Origin: Phytophthora sp. 'mugwort' | Taxonomy: Eukaryota > Oomycota > Peronosporomycetes > Peronosporales > Peronosporaceae | Assembly (NCBI GenBank): GCA_033558025.1 | Contig: JAUCEF010000004.1 | Location: 1,488,001 to 1,552,000 of the forward strand | Length of the DNA: 64,000 bases | Direction of reading: 5' to 3' | Part shown: piece by piece, positions 62,830 to 64,000 of the stretch | How the letters are laid out: every line of letters begins with the position of its first letter | How positions within the stretch are numbered: position 1 is the first letter of the stretch | Program-made: the position numbers and the translations under genes | The notes under the pieces: generated by a model | Told to the model about the DNA's origin: nothing | Seen by the model: the letters and a program-made list of their open reading frames with translations, nothing else | Databases searched by the model: none

Positions 62830-64000
62830 CCTTATAAAGCGAATTCCACTAAGCCCGTGTCGCTCGAGTGCGCTGACGAAGATCTTTGAGCAAAGTCTGC
62901 CAGTGGCTCACGTGCTTGATGACACGCTCTCGTTCCCACTTGTTTTCATGGTGAAGAAATCCGTGCCACTTGACCAGGTACTCAGACTAATGGTTGAAGG
63001 TTCGCTTCTTGATCAGGGCTTCGACAACGTGCAGCGGTTCGCGCGTCGAACATTACTGGTGTTGATTTCGGGATCACACGGCCCGCGAAGCGGTCGGGGT
63101 TGCTGTTGTATACGTTGAGCTTGTCGATGTTGAAGGGTGGGCTCATATGCTTCAGGTTTGCAGGTAGTCCAGCAGCGCGACGTTACAACGAAGCTCCAGA
63201 ATCTCATACGGCCTATAGCGTGGAATGAACTTCCGTGAGCGAAGTGTCGTCTCCGCGGTTGCGTGCGAGGTGTCCAGATCTTGCGTCGATAGAAGGGCCA
63301 AATCGTCGACCTTGAATGGGTTCGTGGCACCGCGCCTGCCATAGAACTTCTTCTAAGCTTCTTGAGCGTCCACAAGATTCTTACGAGCGCGCTCAATCAC
63401 CTCCTCACGATGTCGAACAAATCGAGGAGCATATTCGACGCGAGACTATGCCACCGGCTGAGCACCCTCAGCAATGTCCATCTGGGTTCTTGGGCTGCCA
63501 ACTGGTGTCGACAAGAAGGGAGACAACTTTGAGGAGCTTGACACCAGCGTAGCAGGCGCATACTCGATCATGGGTAGATGCTCATTCCAGTCGTTGCCGT
63601 GGTATGAAATGGAGCATCGCAGCGAGTCTTCCAGCGTCCGATTCTGGCGTTCAGTCTGTCCATCAGCTTGGGCTCTGTGCGCAGTGGTCATCGCCGTTCT
63701 GATTTTCATCATGCTAATCAGCGCTTCCCAGAACTTCGACGTGAACTTCGGGTCGCGATCGGAGATGATGGTGGACGCGATCCCGTAGTACCAAATGACA
63801 TTGTTGAAAAGCATCTTTGCCGTATCCTCAGCCGTTGTATGTGTCGGGATGTAGACTGGACGCTTCGAAAGCTTATCGACGACCACCATGATAGCGTCGA
63901 AGCCATCGGACACCGGTAAGTGGGTGATGAAGTCTGTCGAGACAACATCCCAACAAGCCTCAGGCAGTGGAATTGGCTACATTTTTCCAGACTTGCGCCC
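62830..64000 (-). pseudogene. Ty3/gypsy integrase and chromodomain, truncated by window end
   Basis: The minus strand enters at 64000 with PIPLPEACWDVVSTDFITHL (first catalytic Asp), preceded by an in-frame TAG at 63977-63979. It continues VSDGFDAIMVVVDKLSKRPV, IISDRDPKFTSKFWEAL (second Asp), ADGQTERQNRTLEDSL (Glu) down to 63446. Shifted frames then give VDDLALLSTQDLD near 63300, and a chromodomain-like EYLVKWHGFLHHENKWERE near 62990-62930. This is the order of a chromovirus-type Ty3/gypsy polyprotein. Frameshifts and the stop mark it as dead. No LTR was recognised between here and the Harbinger fragment. Confidence 0.75.

Noticed and set aside
1..64000. Secreted RXLR or CRN effector genes
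   Set aside because: No frame with a signal peptide followed by RXLR/EER or LFLAK/HVL motifs was seen, although the two-compartment layout is typical of effector regions.
1..64000. CRISPR, rRNA, riboswitch or bacterial operon features
   Set aside because: Sequence is eukaryotic with spliceosomal introns; none of these signals is present.

Overview
The window looks like nuclear DNA of an oomycete, most likely Phytophthora or a close relative. The evidence is short GT-AG introns (about 60-75 nt), compact GC-rich host genes with 100-330 nt gaps, a TKL-type kinase with a leucine-rich ectodomain, and transposon families typical of Phytophthora (intron-bearing piggyBac, FAR1/MULE, pogo, PIF/Harbinger, Ulp1-bearing elements, chromo-integrase gypsy). 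I saw no RNA genes, CRISPR arrays or recognisable RXLR/CRN effectors.

Layout. 1-3.2 kb is gene-poor and holds a broken 2-oxoglutarate oxygenase-like gene. 3.3-15.6 kb is a dense housekeeping island: Nnf1/PMF1-like coiled coil, Ser-rich acidic protein, ARV1, TMEM230, NIPA-like transporter, a multi-exon membrane protein, an RGG protein and PRPF40, with two head-to-head pairs (ARV1/TMEM230 and RGG/PRPF40). From 15.8 kb mobile DNA dominates, broken by a second host island at 39.8-44.3 kb (LRR-TKL pseudokinase, basic coiled-coil protein, PDZ-like protein). Host genes are mostly intact; transposon genes are mostly frameshifted.

The main structure is a nested set of insertions between about 22.9 and 38.8 kb. 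A plus-strand DUF7869-like transposon gene is cut by MULE-1 (24354-35853, inverted repeats of about 130 bp) and MULE-2 (about 36054-38345, inverted repeats of about 65 bp). MULE-1's own minus-strand FAR1/MULE transposase is cut twice by piggyBac elements, PB-A (26055-29919) and PB-B (30798-34958), each flanked by TTAA. MULE-2 carries a GC-rich host-like exon beside one terminus. Two more piggyBac elements lie at 45070-48713 (PB-C) and about 55245-61118 (PB-D); PB-D contains a pogo element with 24-bp ends and a TA duplication.

The most unusual signal is that each of the four piggyBac elements has its own short motif in its terminal DNA, and the same motif recurs inside that element's introns: TATGCTGACA in PB-A, CTGCATA/TATGCAG in PB-B, ACAGGATA in PB-C, CTAA(T)CGTGTAT in PB-D. 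This could mean transposase-binding sites distributed through introns.

The window ends inside a minus-strand Ty3/gypsy integrase-chromodomain remnant. All family assignments were made by eye; no database search was run.
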